The notes under the pieces: model-generated
Told to the model about the DNA's origin: nothing
The model's database searches: none
What the model saw: the letters and a program-made list of their open reading frames with translations, nothing else
From: Parietaria judaica
Lineage: Eukaryota; Streptophyta; Magnoliopsida; Rosales; Urticaceae
Direction: 5' to 3'
Assembly: GCA_954871525.1 (NCBI GenBank)
Contig: OX940863.1
Span: 1,526,001-1,590,000 of the forward strand
Length of the DNA: 64,000 nucleotides
In this document: one piece after another, positions 11,946 to 23,412 of the stretch
Layout: every line of letters starts with the position of its first letter
How positions within the stretch are numbered: the first letter of the stretch is position 1
Program-made: the position numbers and the translations under genes

Positions 11946-14900
11946 ATGTGGTCGAGCTGATCTTCCCTCATTTCGTCGTTGAGTTCTGCGTTCAAGGGTG
12001 CGTGTTCCCTTCGAAGGCTGGGTGTCTCTATCTCTGCTGGTATTACGGCTTCGGTGCCGTACACCATTGAAAATGGAGTTTCCCCGGTGGCCCTACGCGG
12101 GGTAGTTCTGTAGGACCAAAGGACTCCAATGAGCTCGTCAGCCCATCGTCCTTTTTTGGTGTCTAGGCGTCTCTTGATTCCATCCACTATGATCCGATTG
12201 GCTACCTCGGCTTGGCCATTGCCCTGGGGGTACCTCGGAGTGGATGTGTTCAAGGACATTTTCTAGTTGATACAGAAGTTTTGAAATCTCGTGGAAATGA
12301 GCTGGGGTCCATTATCAGCTATTATCTCTTTTGGGAGGCCGAAACGGCAAATGATGTTTTTCCAGAGGAAATTTTCTACATCGACGTCCCTGATATTAGC
12401 GTATGCTTTGGCTTCCACCCATTTGGAGAAGTAGTCTGTTACGACGAGTAGGAATCTTTTCCCAGCCGGGGCTAAGGGAAAAGGCCCGACTATGTCCATA
12501 GACCATTTCATGAACGGGTATGTGACTGAGACTGAGGAGAGTTCTTCTGCTGGCCGGTGTATGGACGGGGAATGTCTTTGGCACTTATCGCATCTTCTGG
12601 CATATGCTTCGCTGTCTGCCAGCATGGTGGCCCAGAAGAAGCCTTGCCTTTTCGCTTTGTTTGCCAAAGATCTTCCTCCGGAGTGGTTGCCGCATTCTCC
12701 GTCATGGATTTCGTGGAGTACAATTTGAGCTTCGGTCTTCCCTAGGCACCTTAGGTAGGGTCTGGTGTAGCTGCGTTTGTACAATTTTCCCCTGATAATG
12801 CAGAATCTGGCGCTTTGGATTCTCAGTTTCCTAGCCTTCTGCTTGTCTTGGGGTTTCGCTCCAGTTAAGATATAGTTGACGATCGGGGTTCTCCAATCGT
12901 CTTCTTCCATTTGGATGTTGTAAACTTCGCGTGTCACGCTAGGTTCATCTATTGTTTCGACTGGAATTATCCTCTTTACTTCGGGATTCGAAGTTGAAGC
13001 TAAACCAGCCAATGCATCTGCTGATGCGTTCTCGCTTCTCGGTATCTGGATTATCTCGACGTGATCGAATTGTTGAATTAAACCTTTTACTACCGAAAGG
13101 TATTTCTCCATTCTATCGTCACGGGTGGCGTATTCTCCACTGATTTGACTGGTAACTAGCTTGGAGTCGGAATGGGCCCTTATCCTTCGGGCTCCTACGG
13201 CTTTTGCTAGTTTGAGGCCAGCGATGAGGGCCTCATATTCGGTCTCGTTGTTTGTCGCGTGGAATTTCAATCTGAAAGATTGTTCCAACACTTCTCCCGT
13301 AGGGGATATCAAACGAATCCCGATCCCGGATCCACCTTGGTTTGAGGCTCCATCGACTTCGAGTCTCCATTCTCCATCTTCGTGACCCTCTTTCGAACCA
13401 TCGGCCGGTAATTCGATCAGAAAATCAGCCAGTACTTGTGATTTCGCACAGGTACGGATTTTGTATTCTATATCGAACTCGCTTAGCTCGACTGCCCATT
13501 TTATGAGTCTTCCCGATTGGTTCGGGCTGTGGAGGATGATCCTCAAAGGCTGGGTGGTCATGACCATGATGGTGTGGGATTGGAAGTAAGGCCGGAGTTT
13601 TCTCGCTGCGGTTATCATTGCCAATGCGAGTTTTTCGATAGCTGGGTATCTGGTTTCAGCATCTTCTAGAGATTTGCTGATGTAGAATATTGGCCTTTGC
13701 TCACCACGGTCCTCTCTCACTATTACCCCACTCACTGCCGATGGTGAGACAGCCAAGTATAAGAATAATGGCTCTCCTAGGATCGGTCTGGTAAGTATGG
13801 GTGGCGCGGAGAGGTACCTTTTTAGCTTTTGGAATGCTTCCTCGCACTTTTCGGTCCATTCGAACTTTTTGTTCCCCTTCAAGAGTTTGTAAAAGGGTAG
13901 GCACTTGTCTGTTGCTCTTGATATGAACCGATTAAGGGCTGCGATTCTCCCAGTCAGCCTTTGTGTCTCCCTAACAGTCCTCGGGGAGGGCATGTCCTGG
14001 AGGGCTTTTATCTGGTCGGGATTATCTTCTATTCCTCGCTGAGTGACCAAATAACCCAGGAATTTTCCCGAAGTTACCCCGAAGGTGCATTTTGTCGGGT
14101 TAAGCTTCATTTGATACTTTCATAGTATCGCGAAGCACTCTTCTAGGTGGGCTACATGATCGGTTGCTTGGGAGGATTTTACCAACATATCATCAATATA
14201 GACCTCCATGGTTTTGCCGAGTTGCTCGGCAAACATCCGGTTAACTAATCTTTGATATGTGGCTCCGACATTCTTTAACCCGAAGGGCATAACTTTGTAA
14301 CAGTATGTACCCCTGTCGGTTATGAAAGCCGTTTTTTCCTGCTCCTCCGGGTGCATGAGGATTTGATTGTATCCCGAAAACGCGTCCATGAATGACAGTA
14401 ATTCGTGCCCACACGTTGCTTCGACTAGGCGGTCAATGTGGGGCATTGGGAAACTGTCTTTGGGACAGGCTTTGTTTAGGTCAGCGAAGTCAATACAGAC
14501 TCTTGCCTTTCCATTTTTCTTTTTCACGACGACCGTATTTGCTAACCAGTCCGGGTATTTGACTTCCCTGATGGATCCGGTTTGCAGCAGTTTCGTGACT
14601 TCTTCGTTTACGGCTTGGGCCCGGTCTGGGCCTAGCTTTCGCCTTTTTTGTTTTACCGGCTTATAACTGGGATCTATATTCAGGCGATGGGTTGCGATGC
14701 TTGGGTCTATTCCGGGCATGTCCTTGTGGGACCAAGCAAAACAATCCCGGTTTTTAGTGAGGAATTTGAGGAGTTCTTTTCTGACGTTATTGTCCACTCC
14801 TTTCCCTATCCCTACCCGGTGATCCGGATTATCGGGATCGATCTGGACCTGGACTGTCATTTCCAAGTTGGGTCCATCCGTGTCGGCGGTCCTCTCCTGG

Positions 14901-15703
14901 CCGTCCTCCTCTTTTCCTTCTACCGACATTAATTGCTATGCGGTAGATTTTTCTCTTGCGGTCTTAGCGGCTTGGATGTTCCGGAATGCGCTCATATAGC
15001 AGATCCTGGATTGCTTCTGATTTCCCTTGACTTCAACAATTTTTCCTTCCCTATTCGGGAAGCGTATTAGTTGATGATAAGTTGATGGTACGACTTTCAT
15101 CATGTGCAACCAGGGTCGTCCTAGTATCATGTTGTAAACTGACGGGCAGTCTAATACTAGGAAGTTCTTTGTCCTTCCTACCCCTGCTGCTGCGATTGAC
15201 AGCCGCACCGTGCCTATTGCATTGATGGTCCCTCCATCGAAGCCGGTTAAAGGGATGGCTTCCCTGCTGATATCAGTTTCTTCGACTCCCAACTTCAGCA
15301 ACGGTTCCAGGAAGATCACATCGACTGAGCTCCCATTGTCGATTAGTATTCTATCCATCGTGTATGAGGCCACTAGGAGTGTGACAACTAGCGCGTCATC
15401 ATGCGGACCGATCAGTGTGGCTGCTTCACTGTCCTTGAATGAAATTTCGAAATCCGGTTCTCGCCTCGGAACAATTACTGGTCCGGCTTTGAGCCTTCGT
15501 TAGTGAGCCTTGATGGAATTGACTGAATTTCCGTGCAGCTGAGACCCTCCTACTATTGTGTAGATTCTGCCAATGGGCTCGGGGATCTCATCGAGCTGTT
15601 CGCCAATGTCTTCTGCTTCCTCATATGTCTGTTCGTCTGGTTCTTCGAGCATGTGTACTCGTCCTCTTTTGTTCGGCTGGGCATTTTCCCTTGGTGTCCC
15701 TTG
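11946..15703 (-). pseudogene. pol: Retrotransposon pol: protease, RT, RNase H (two), integrase
   Basis: Decayed pol polyprotein in one reading frame. Order along the minus strand: aspartic protease with LIDNGSS (about 15350-15330) and ILGRPWLH; reverse transcriptase with VCIDFADLNKACPKDSFPMP, FMDAFSGYNQI and the catalytic YIDD; connection and first RNase H (about 14100-13450); a second RNase H beginning LEVDGASNQGGSGIG with later TEYEAL and HSDSKLV; integrase with the zinc-finger pair HEIHDGECGNH and CDKCQRH, and the core motifs WSMDIVGP and IIADNGPQ. In-frame stops lie at 15500-15502 (TAA), 14936-14938 (TAG), 14117-14119 (TGA) and 12263-12265 (TAG). Integrase lacks its C-terminal end because it runs into the truncated LTR. 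Long open segments remain between the stops, so decay is recent. Confidence 0.9.
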
Positions 15704-17521
15704 CTATTCGGCTCTTTTTTTGCTGTTCTGAGGTTGGTCTTGAGGGGGGTTCTGTTCGGATGCTTGCCCGTTCCTCAGCTCATTGCCGAAGTTTATTTCT
15801 CCCAATTTTCCATTGATGTATTTTTCGGCCAGGCGAGCACGGAGCACCATACAGTTTCTTGTGTGGTGTCCATACGCCTTGTGGAAATTGCACCATGCTT
15901 TGGGGTCGTGTCGCGAGAACGCTTCACGGTTATAGGGCGGGAAATCCTTGGTGCTGACTAATATCTCTCCTGGGGCTTCTCCTGCTTCAGCTTGTGCTTC
16001 GAAATCCGTGGTTTCTGAATTTACGTTGAAAACGTACGGATTTCGCGGGTTCGGTCCGTTGTTTGCCCTTGGACTCTGGGTTTGGAACGGATGCCTTTGG
16101 GTCGGGGAGGAGCTCCTTTGTCCTCTGAAGGGATTGTTGTGGCCTCCGGTTCTGGGCTGCATCGGTTGACCGGGTAGACCTGGGTTTCGTTGATGGACGG
16201 GCTGGAGTCCGTGCTTTTTTCGTAAAGCCTCTAGCTCCTCGTCGTGTCTGATCCAATTGGACGATCTGTGGATTACGTCTTCAATGGAGTTGTAACGATT
16301 TACGACTATATCCGTTCTGAATTTTGAGTCGTACCATAACCCGGCTGTGAGCGCAGCTATGGCAGTTTCGTCACTTATTCCGTTTATCTTGACCATGGTT
16401 TTCTTGAACCGAGTCATGAAAGATCTGAGAGGCTCTCCTCTCTCCTGCTGTAAAGCATAGAGGTTTGCCACTGTGGTCTCGGTTTCCATAAACATGGAAA
16501 AATGTTTGAGGAACAGGGTGGTCAGCTGCCCGAAGTTATCGATGGATCGAGGTTCCAGTTTTGAGAACCACTCCATTGCTGGGCCGGCCAGATTCTCCGA
16601 AAAGTACTGGCATCGTCCAGCGTCTAACTCGTGTGCTTCCAAGTTTGCCCGCCCCATTGCGATCCTGAATGACCTTAGGTGTACTTTGGGGTCAGTTGTC
16701 CCATCGTACTTTGGCAGATTCACTCGTCCTCCGTCTCTGAGTTTTACGCTAGTTATGGCGAGTCTGAAGGGGGTCCTTTCTGATTCCTCCACTAGACGTT
16801 CTATCTCAGGAGCAGCAGTGGTGGCGCTGTGTACACGGGAGTGTACACGAACGAGCTTTTCGTTTATCTCAGCCATTGAGCGCTTAAGTTCCTCCAGTTC
16901 CGTGCTTTGGGGAGCGGGTTCGGGATGCACGGCCTGGAGGTGTGCCCGTCCGTACACTGGACTTGGATGCCTCGGGTACATGCTAGGCTGCCCATTAAGG
17001 GCTTGGGTGATGTTGCGATTTTGCTCGAGTCCGGACAGATAGCCCGGACGACCAGAGTGTTGGCGACTGCTCGATGCGAAGTTCCCTGTCCCAGTCGGGT
17101 AGTATCCCGACAGGGGGGTGAAGAGAGGTGTCCCTACTTCGGGGGGCGGCGGAGGTGTTGGGGGCCTGGGGCCGTTAGGCGGCGGGGGCTGGTTTTGCCT
17201 CGACGCTTGCGGATTGTCCAGATCAGAAAAATCAAAATGGACAGCGCTGAGGTTAGCCCGGCTCTGGTGCCCAGAGCCCCGTGCCGGATCTACTCGGCTA
17301 CTATTCTGGTGTTGTTCATTTTGGGCTTGGTTTGCCGCGAGAAGTTTGATCTGCCTGCGCAGTTCTTGGTTCTCGGCGTTCCTCGCCTCCCGTTGAGACT
17401 GTAGTTCGTCGGTTCCCGTGTTTTGCCTGGGATTGTTCACCTCAGACTCAGTCACGGCTACGATTTCGTCGTTGCTCATGTTTGCGAAGTGCTTCGAGCT
17501 CGTGGATGTTGGCGAGATCAA
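15704..17521 (-). CDS. gag: Retrotransposon gag
   Basis: Capsid/nucleocapsid protein of the element, 605 residues if counted from a non-ATG codon at 17521; the first ATG is at 17479. The N-terminus is Gln/Asn/Glu-rich and probably coiled, followed by a Pro-rich linker. The retrotransposon gag core lies around residues 265-420 (FSENLAGPAMEWFSKL, then LYALQQERGEPLRSFMTRFK). Near residue 550 is CNFHKAYGHHTRNC, a zinc-knuckle-like C-x2-H-x4-H-x4-C arrangement seen in Tat-type gags. It ends at a TAG (15704-15706), after which the same frame continues into pol. That stop may be a mutation or a gag-pol boundary; the family usually has a continuous frame. Confidence 0.85.
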   Translation of the reverse strand: MISPTSTSSKHFANMSNDEIVAVTESEVNNPRQNTGTDELQSQREARNAENQELRRQIKLLAANQAQNEQHQNSSRVDPARGSGHQSRANLSAVHFDFSDLDNPQASRQNQPPPPNGPRPPTPPPPPEVGTPLFTPLSGYYPTGTGNFASSSRQHSGRPGYLSGLEQNRNITQALNGQPSMYPRHPSPVYGRAHLQAVHPEPAPQSTELEELKRSMAEINEKLVRVHSRVHSATTAAPEIERLVEESERTPFRLAITSVKLRDGGRVNLPKYDGTTDPKVHLRSFRIAMGRANLEAHELDAGRCQYFSENLAGPAMEWFSKLEPRSIDNFGQLTTLFLKHFSMFMETETTVANLYALQQERGEPLRSFMTRFKKTMVKINGISDETAIAALTAGLWYDSKFRTDIVVNRYNSIEDVIHRSSNWIRHDEELEALRKKHGLQPVHQRNPGLPGQPMQPRTGGHNNPFRGQRSSSPTQRHPFQTQSPRANNGPNPRNPYVFNVNSETTDFEAQAEAGEAPGEILVSTKDFPPYNREAFSRHDPKAWCNFHKAYGHHTRNCMVLRARLAEKYINGKLGEINFGNELRNGQASEQNPPQDQPQNSKKRAE

Positions 17522-17524
17522 TTT

Positions 17525-17543
17525 CCCACAGACGGCGCCAAAC
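17525..17543 (-). other. Primer-binding site of the retrotransposon
   Basis: Directly inside the 5' LTR, the minus strand reads TTTGGCGCCGTCTGTGGG. The first part, TGGCGCCGT, is complementary to the 3' end of plant tRNA-Asp (…ACGGCGCCA). Complementarity then weakens, so the tRNA assignment is tentative. Position and the TGG start are as expected for a primer-binding site. Confidence 0.65.
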
Positions 17544-18401
17544 TGTTGACGTGGTTTCCCACTTCAAACAGTCAGTGTGACTTGTGAGTGTATGATATTT
17601 GTTGGATTAAGATATTGTGGAATTCGATCTCTCACGTTGCGAGCTCTCGATTCACTCTCGATATATGTATATAGATATAAGCGATATAAATGAGACGAGT
17701 GGTTTTTTATAGAGGTTCGTCCCAAGGCGGTAGTTGACTACGTCCTCTGTTAGTTTATTGCGACATATAGCATAGACGGATGGCTACAGGCAGCAAATTA
17801 CGTCTAGAATAAAAGAAAAGAATGAAAAAGGGAACAAAGAATACAACAAAATCTCTCTAAGTGAGCAAGAATGCCGAGTAGGAACTTTCGATGTATTCTC
17901 TCAAGATGGTGTATGCGTATCTCCCCTTTGATCTGGGCTTGAGCTTGATATTTATAGATTTCAATTCTTCCCGTTGGACTTCCAAGAATCGTGGGGTTGT
18001 ATTTCCGAGCTGAACGGGTTGAATGGCTTGCCTTGCTACACGTGTCCCACGACTGCGTTCTCTTCGTCGTGTTTGAATTATGCCCGTTGAAGACTTGACT
18101 TCGTACTCCTGGTCTTTCGCTTGGATTTGAAATGAGAGGCCGGGTAGAGAGTATGACGATTATACCCTTGTCTTTCTGGGTTGATGACGGATAGATATTG
18201 GGCCTTTGGGCCTTTTGGGCCGAGTGGCTTTGTATCCGTTGGGCTTTGTCTGATTGAGAGCTTTAGTGGGCTTCTCAATTGGGCTTTTGTGAATATCGAA
18301 TTATTTCTTTTGAAGCCTTCAATCTTTGTTTGTGGATTTAATTAATTCACGACTTTAGTACTTTATGTCATATTAAATAATGACGAATTTGTACATCAAC
18401 A
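17544..18401 (-). repeat. 5' LTR of the retrotransposon, complete
   Basis: An 858-bp LTR with TG…CA ends, followed by the target duplication CTGAG at 18402-18406. The distal 332 bases (18070-18401) are absent from the other LTR. 17544-18069 matches the 3' LTR at about 99%. Confidence 0.92.
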
Positions 18402-18406
18402 CTGAG

Positions 18407-18780
18407 TAACATCAATTATCTTCAATGAGTTTGATAACTATTAAATGATAATAAATAAATAAATGAAAGACACTAATATAATTGGCTAGTTATTAATGAG
18501 TGCCAATATTATCAGCAACCTTAATTACCTTCAAATAATTAAAAATAGCATATGATATTAATGCGAGCACAAATCTAATGATCATTATTGATAAGTTCAA
18601 AATTAACTCTGAATGTTTTATTCCTCAAAGCATTTAATTCAAGTTCAACTGACCCTAATTGTATTAAAAATAATACTTAGAAAGGGTATTATATATATAT
18701 ATAAAAAAAAAATCATCCCGTTACAAGTGTTAAGGAATAATTGTGACAATGTTTTGTTACAAGTTTGACATCGAGGAAGT
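18407..18780. other. AT-rich intergenic DNA
   Basis: No gene or known repeat seen. It contains a short TA run near 18690 and ends where the duplicated LINE segment begins. Confidence 0.4.
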
Positions 18781-19727
18781 ACGTCTTGAAATATTCTCGA
18801 ATTATGAACTTTTTTAGCATTGATCTTCGGTCTTCGCTCAATTAAGCTCTAAATACCATTTATATTGTTGGTGCTTTGCTTTGTTGTTAGACTTTTTTTT
18901 TAAGTCAAAGATGGAGGTCCGAAATCTCGCTAAGCAAACTCGAATCCCAATTAGGTTGGCACCCAACGAATGCAAAGTAATAATCGGGGCTCGGAATAAT
19001 ATAAATGAAAACATCAAAGATTACAAACAAAATCGAAAACAACTATCTAGACCTAAAGTTCTCTCGAACAAATGTCATCGTTTACAAAAGACGAAGTAAA
19101 ATCCGAGTGTGAAAGTCACTAATGATAACCCAAATTTTGAGCACCAAAACTAGCTAATACATCGGCTACTCTATTTCCCTCTCGAAAGATACGAGATACT
19201 ATGAAATTGATGATTTCCACATAGCTGATGCATTTGGACCATCGAGCCCGCTACTTCTATGGAACCAAACTCGATTTCTACTGAAAAAGTTAGACGACGT
19301 ACGTAGAATCACACTCGAGCCACAAGTTTTCCCAATGAAATTCCAAAGACTTTTTCACCACAAATACTTCAGCCATCACTTCGGCTTCATACGCAAAAGC
19401 GGACTTAATATGGAAAGAGAACGAGCCACGAGAAAATCCACGAGAGGTTCTAAGAATTCCTCTAGCTCACGCCACTCCCGGAGTTCCCATAGAAGAGCCG
19501 TTTGTGTTACATTTCAACCATGTTGTAGGAGGGGAACGCCATACAACAAGAATGATTTTTGGAACTTCTCTGGGTTGAATGTCAATGTCGAAATTCTTCA
19601 AAACTCTAAGATCCTCGAAAGTGCTTCCCGTCTTCAAAACTGAGCTTCTCCAAAGTGCTTCCCGTCCCCAATTTGTTGCTCGACTAAAATGCAATATTAA
19701 TGACTATTTTATCAGTACTCTCGAGGC
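18781..19727 (-). mobile_element. LINE remnant: RNase H domain and 3' end (copy 2)
   Basis: 18781-19460 matches 1-690 at about 97%, including about 110 bases beyond the presumed 3' end. It extends further 5' in element orientation than copy 1. The minus-strand frame at 19694-19467 contains WRSPPTTWLKCNTNGSS and GTPGV, the start of the RNase H fold (first catalytic Asp replaced: the usual D-G-S is N-G-S here). The frame breaks near 19470 and again downstream, so it is dead. A solo LTR is inserted at 19727/19728; the LINE may resume at 22467, where a few codons of compatible reading frame are visible. Confidence 0.72.
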
Positions 19728-22461
19728 TGTTGGATACGGAATCTCAGATCCCGTGAATATTATCGCGAATTATACCGTTGAACCGTCCGAGTAACATTTA
19801 AAAAATTTATTTTAAGTGGAAAAACATGTTAACCGACCAACGGTCTGAACATCGGATAATAACTATATTACAAGATCTGATAAATATTAGATAATTTAAT
19901 ATTCATAAATCATTATTAATAATATAGTCTTATAGGAAATAAATAGAAAGCAGTAAATGGTTGCATTTATTAGCCCAATGCATAAGGCCGTACCTCAATT
20001 GTCGACTTTCGGCTGCACGTTCTGAACTTGGCAGGGCTCCGCCGGTGCTGAGGGAAACATCCGTGATCTTCCGGGATATTCTCCTGGATTCCTCGTACCG
20101 AAGCGTAGGCTTCGCCGGCAGGACTCCGTCGCAAAATTTAAACTGATGGTTCTTTTTAAGCTTCCGGAGAACTAAGTTTCTTAAGCCGAACCAGAGAGAA
20201 AGATCAGAGGAAATATTCGCAAACCCTTAAGGAGAGGGAGAGTTCGAATTTTTCTCTGGGGAAAGGTGTGTAAAATGTGTAGAATGAGCTCCGTATTTAT
20301 AGGCTCAGACTGTAACCGAATTAGAGAAATTCTCTCCCCTAAAATTCGAATCCTTAAATTAAATATAATTAATTATTTCAATCCAATGGTCTAGATTCTT
20401 ATCTAAATCCAAGGGATACAATTAATTAGGGATTTACATAAATAAGAAAGACTTGGATAAAATAAAAAATCCAATCTTATCCTCTTATCTTATAAATTCG
20501 AATATATATATAATAAAATTCGAATTTTAATTATCTAGATCCAACGGTTGAGATAAATCATAAACCGATCTAATGGATCAAATTAATTTAGGATAAAATC
20601 AAATATCTAAAGACTTAGTAAAAGCCCTAATTCGATTTTATCCATATCCATAATTCAAAAAATTTATATAATATATATAATTAATTAATTTTCAATCCGA
20701 CGGTAAAGATTAAATCTTAAACCGATCCAACAGATACAATTAATTACATAAATTCGAAAAACTAAGCTTGGTCACCAAGCTATTAATTTCGAATTATATT
20801 TAGGGTTAAAAATCAATTATCTTAATCCAACGGTTGATATTAAATCTTAACCGATCCAATGGATTAAATTGATTTTAGGGTATTTTCTCAAATACCAAAA
20901 CATTTGGTACTTATGCCGCAATTATGAAAAGACCATAGTCTATCCATTCGAATGTTATATTGTTCCACATTCCAAGGCATAATTCGATTTTACACATATA
21001 ATATATATATATATATTATTTATGTATTAATATAAATCTATTAATTATTAATAAGATATTAATAATTAAATCCAAATAATTAAATTATATTAATATTCTC
21101 TGATCTCAATATCACACATTTAAATGTCATGGTGTCACACTATCATTTAAATTCGTGACATGTGATTTAATTTCATAGTTTACCGAAACGATCAAAAACT
21201 TAGAAATTCTCTAAATCACAAACCGTACGACGAAATGACTCGGTTCCAAAAGAAAAGTTTCTTATAATTTAATTTCCAACAACTTTATTGTTGATAGAAA
21301 ATCCAAATTCTACTTTCTTTTGTCAGTTAATTTCGGTTACCAAGATATGGTACTTTTGCCACGCTACTGATAAAACTATCTGATGCCTGTCACAGACTTC
21401 AATTTTATAAGTCTTGCCAAATGATTAAACATCTCAAAATGTTCCTATCACGTACGTATCATCCGTTACGGAGCTATCCTGGGGACCATGGACCCGTATC
21501 ACTTAAGCTCCAACGAACTGCTAGGGTGTTCGTCAAACCTCGGTGTTATTCCCCTATAAACCCGAGGCTGCACTCTTTAGTGATACAGTATATATTATTC
21601 CCTATTACAGCAGGGTGTCCATTGATACAATCAAATTCGGGTTACTGATCTTTCACTTGATGATCCACACATGAGCAGGCGGTTTCTACCGTTATGCCCC
21701 TTATTGCATTTTCATCCTTGACTCAGTCAGTAATATCATGAGTAACCCACTTATGGTTTCGATTCATAAGTTGCGCACGGGTACCTCTCACTTCTCACCA
21801 CCGACAATAAAGGGAATCATCGTAACTCTAAAGAGAGCTGTGTGATGCCCATGTCTATGACCAAGCTACCCTTACTGCTGACTATCATGTTCCCAAAATA
21901 ATAGTGTTTGGAACAACGGTAATATGTTGTGTTCTTTAACGGTTAAATCAAAGAGCAATCAAGCCAGCAACTCAGACTCAAGATCACTCAGGACTTAGAT
22001 CGAATATCCATTTGATCATCTACTAGTGACTCAACTCCAAGTTATCAGTGACGGTCTTATATGATAACTTCCAGAGTTTAAGTCAGGTCCAGTCCTGTAT
22101 GAAGACACACTTCATACTTAATGCACTTCTAGTGAGTGTGACACATACAAAATCCAGAATAGTATTGTCACTTAGTCACATTAATGACCTTATACGATTA
22201 ATGGGCTCCCACCCAGTTAATCAGGTCACGGACATTTTAAGTTCATTTATTATGATTATTAATTCTTCCTCACATTGACTCTGTTGTGATAATAATAACA
22301 TAACTGGATCCTATATGAACTAAGGAACAAACATTCTATTTTACTCTACCAGAAACTATAATAAGATTAACATAATAAGCACCATCTTTTATTCAACGAC
22401 TTGTCATAATCTTTTACAAATGGATAAAAAATATCTTGTTTAAGGACACACATGTCCAACA
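19728..22461 (-). mobile_element. Solo LTR, 2734 bp
   Basis: Plus-strand ends are TGTTGGATAC and ATGTCCAACA, flanked on both sides by GAGGC (19723-19727 and 22462-22466), a perfect 5-bp target duplication. There is no internal coding region and no second LTR. On the minus strand a TATAAATA box (about 20297-20304) is followed by a sequence resembling a transcribed leader, so the LTR most likely reads on the minus strand with a very long U3. I infer a solo LTR from LTR-LTR recombination. A non-coding LARD-type element is possible but would need internal LTRs that I do not see. Confidence 0.75.
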
Positions 22462-22466
22462 GAGGC

Positions 22467-23110
22467 ATGGTTGGTGTTGAAGATATTTTAAAATTTATTG
22501 CGAGTTTTCATTATTCGTTTGTTTTTCACATCATATCTTCTTTACTTTTCATGCTATGATATGTTTACTACTGAAAATGTTTAGGAATTTTATTGGGATA
22601 ATGTGTGGCTTGAATGTGACTTTAATTAAGTCGTTTATTTTTTTAAATAAAAATAAATTAATATATATAGAAAAAAAAATAAAGCTACAAATGCCCTTTC
22701 AATTTGAGATTGAGAACTCATAACATTATTGGTGGCCTTCATATTTAGATTTCACTTAATTTTCTTGAATGATGGTATTTGTATGAGGAGAGAGTTTTAG
22801 ATTTTGTTAAATCTCTATATTTAAAAGTTAAATATCTGAAAGAGAATTTTAAGTTTACTTAGTTCTCGTTTCTTATTTTACGGTTTTTGAGTGCCAAGTG
22901 AGAGTCAAAAACATTTTGTTTGATGTCCCGTCTCTTTTGTTTAAATATAAAAATGTTCTTACTCTAATGATATTTATATGAATAAGTTTCTAATTAAGGT
23001 GCTTTTTTGTGATTAGTGTTCCCCATAAATCCTATTAAGCAAAAATAAAATAATTCAATTTTATGAGGAAAGGAAATTCTAAAACATATACTGAAATCGA
23101 CAGCTAGTGA
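22467..23110. other. AT-rich intergenic DNA
   Basis: The first tens of bases may continue the LINE interrupted by the solo LTR. Otherwise no gene or repeat was recognised. The last nine bases are the left target duplication of the MITE at 23111. Confidence 0.35.
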
Positions 23111-23403
23111 TAGTCCCCAAAATGCCTTACCCGGATGACAATTAAAAAAAAAAAAAACCCCGGATCCGGATATTAATTAACCCGGATATCAAAATATCCG
23201 GGTATTTAAAAAAAAACCTTTTGATATGGGCCGTTGGATCATCAAGATCAACGGCCCAGAAAATAGATCCGTTGGGGCGCATCTAACCCGGATCCGGATC
23301 AGTCCGGGATTTTGTTTCCCGGACCCGGACTGATCCGTATCCGTTTTTTTTTTTATAAAAAAATTATAACCCGGATGGGTTTATGTATCGGATTTTGGGG
23401 ACT
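23111..23403. mobile_element. MITE, 293 bp, 9-bp target duplication
   Basis: The left end TAGTCCCCAAAAT and right end ATTTTGGGGACT form terminal inverted repeats. The flanks carry AGCTAGTGA on both sides (23102-23110 and 23404-23412). Nine bases suggests a Mutator-like non-autonomous element. The interior holds several small palindromes built from CCGGATCCGG and CCCGGATATC…GATATCCGGG, so the whole element could fold strongly. Confidence 0.72.
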
Positions 23404-23412
23404 AGCTAGTGA

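Larger units (their letters stand above)
11419..18401 (-). mobile_element. Ty3/gypsy LTR retrotransposon, Tat-like, defective
   Basis: A 6983-bp element in minus orientation. It starts TGTTGACG and ends CATCAACA, with a 5-bp target duplication CTGAG at 11414-11418 and 18402-18406. The domain order protease, reverse transcriptase, RNase H, second RNase H, integrase identifies Ty3/gypsy; the second RNase H after the first one is typical of the Tat clade. The 5' LTR (17544-18401, 858 bp) is complete. The 3' LTR (11419-11945) keeps only the last 527 bp, because a deletion fuses integrase directly to mid-LTR sequence and removes the polypurine tract and the start of U3. Five in-frame stops interrupt gag-pol. 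It cannot be autonomous as it stands, although the two LTRs still differ at only about four bases plus one indel over the shared part. Confidence 0.93.

Noticed and set aside
15533..15961. Cys/Phe-rich plus-strand frame in the retrotransposon
   Set aside because: Antisense shadow of the gag-pol junction; no envelope-like features.
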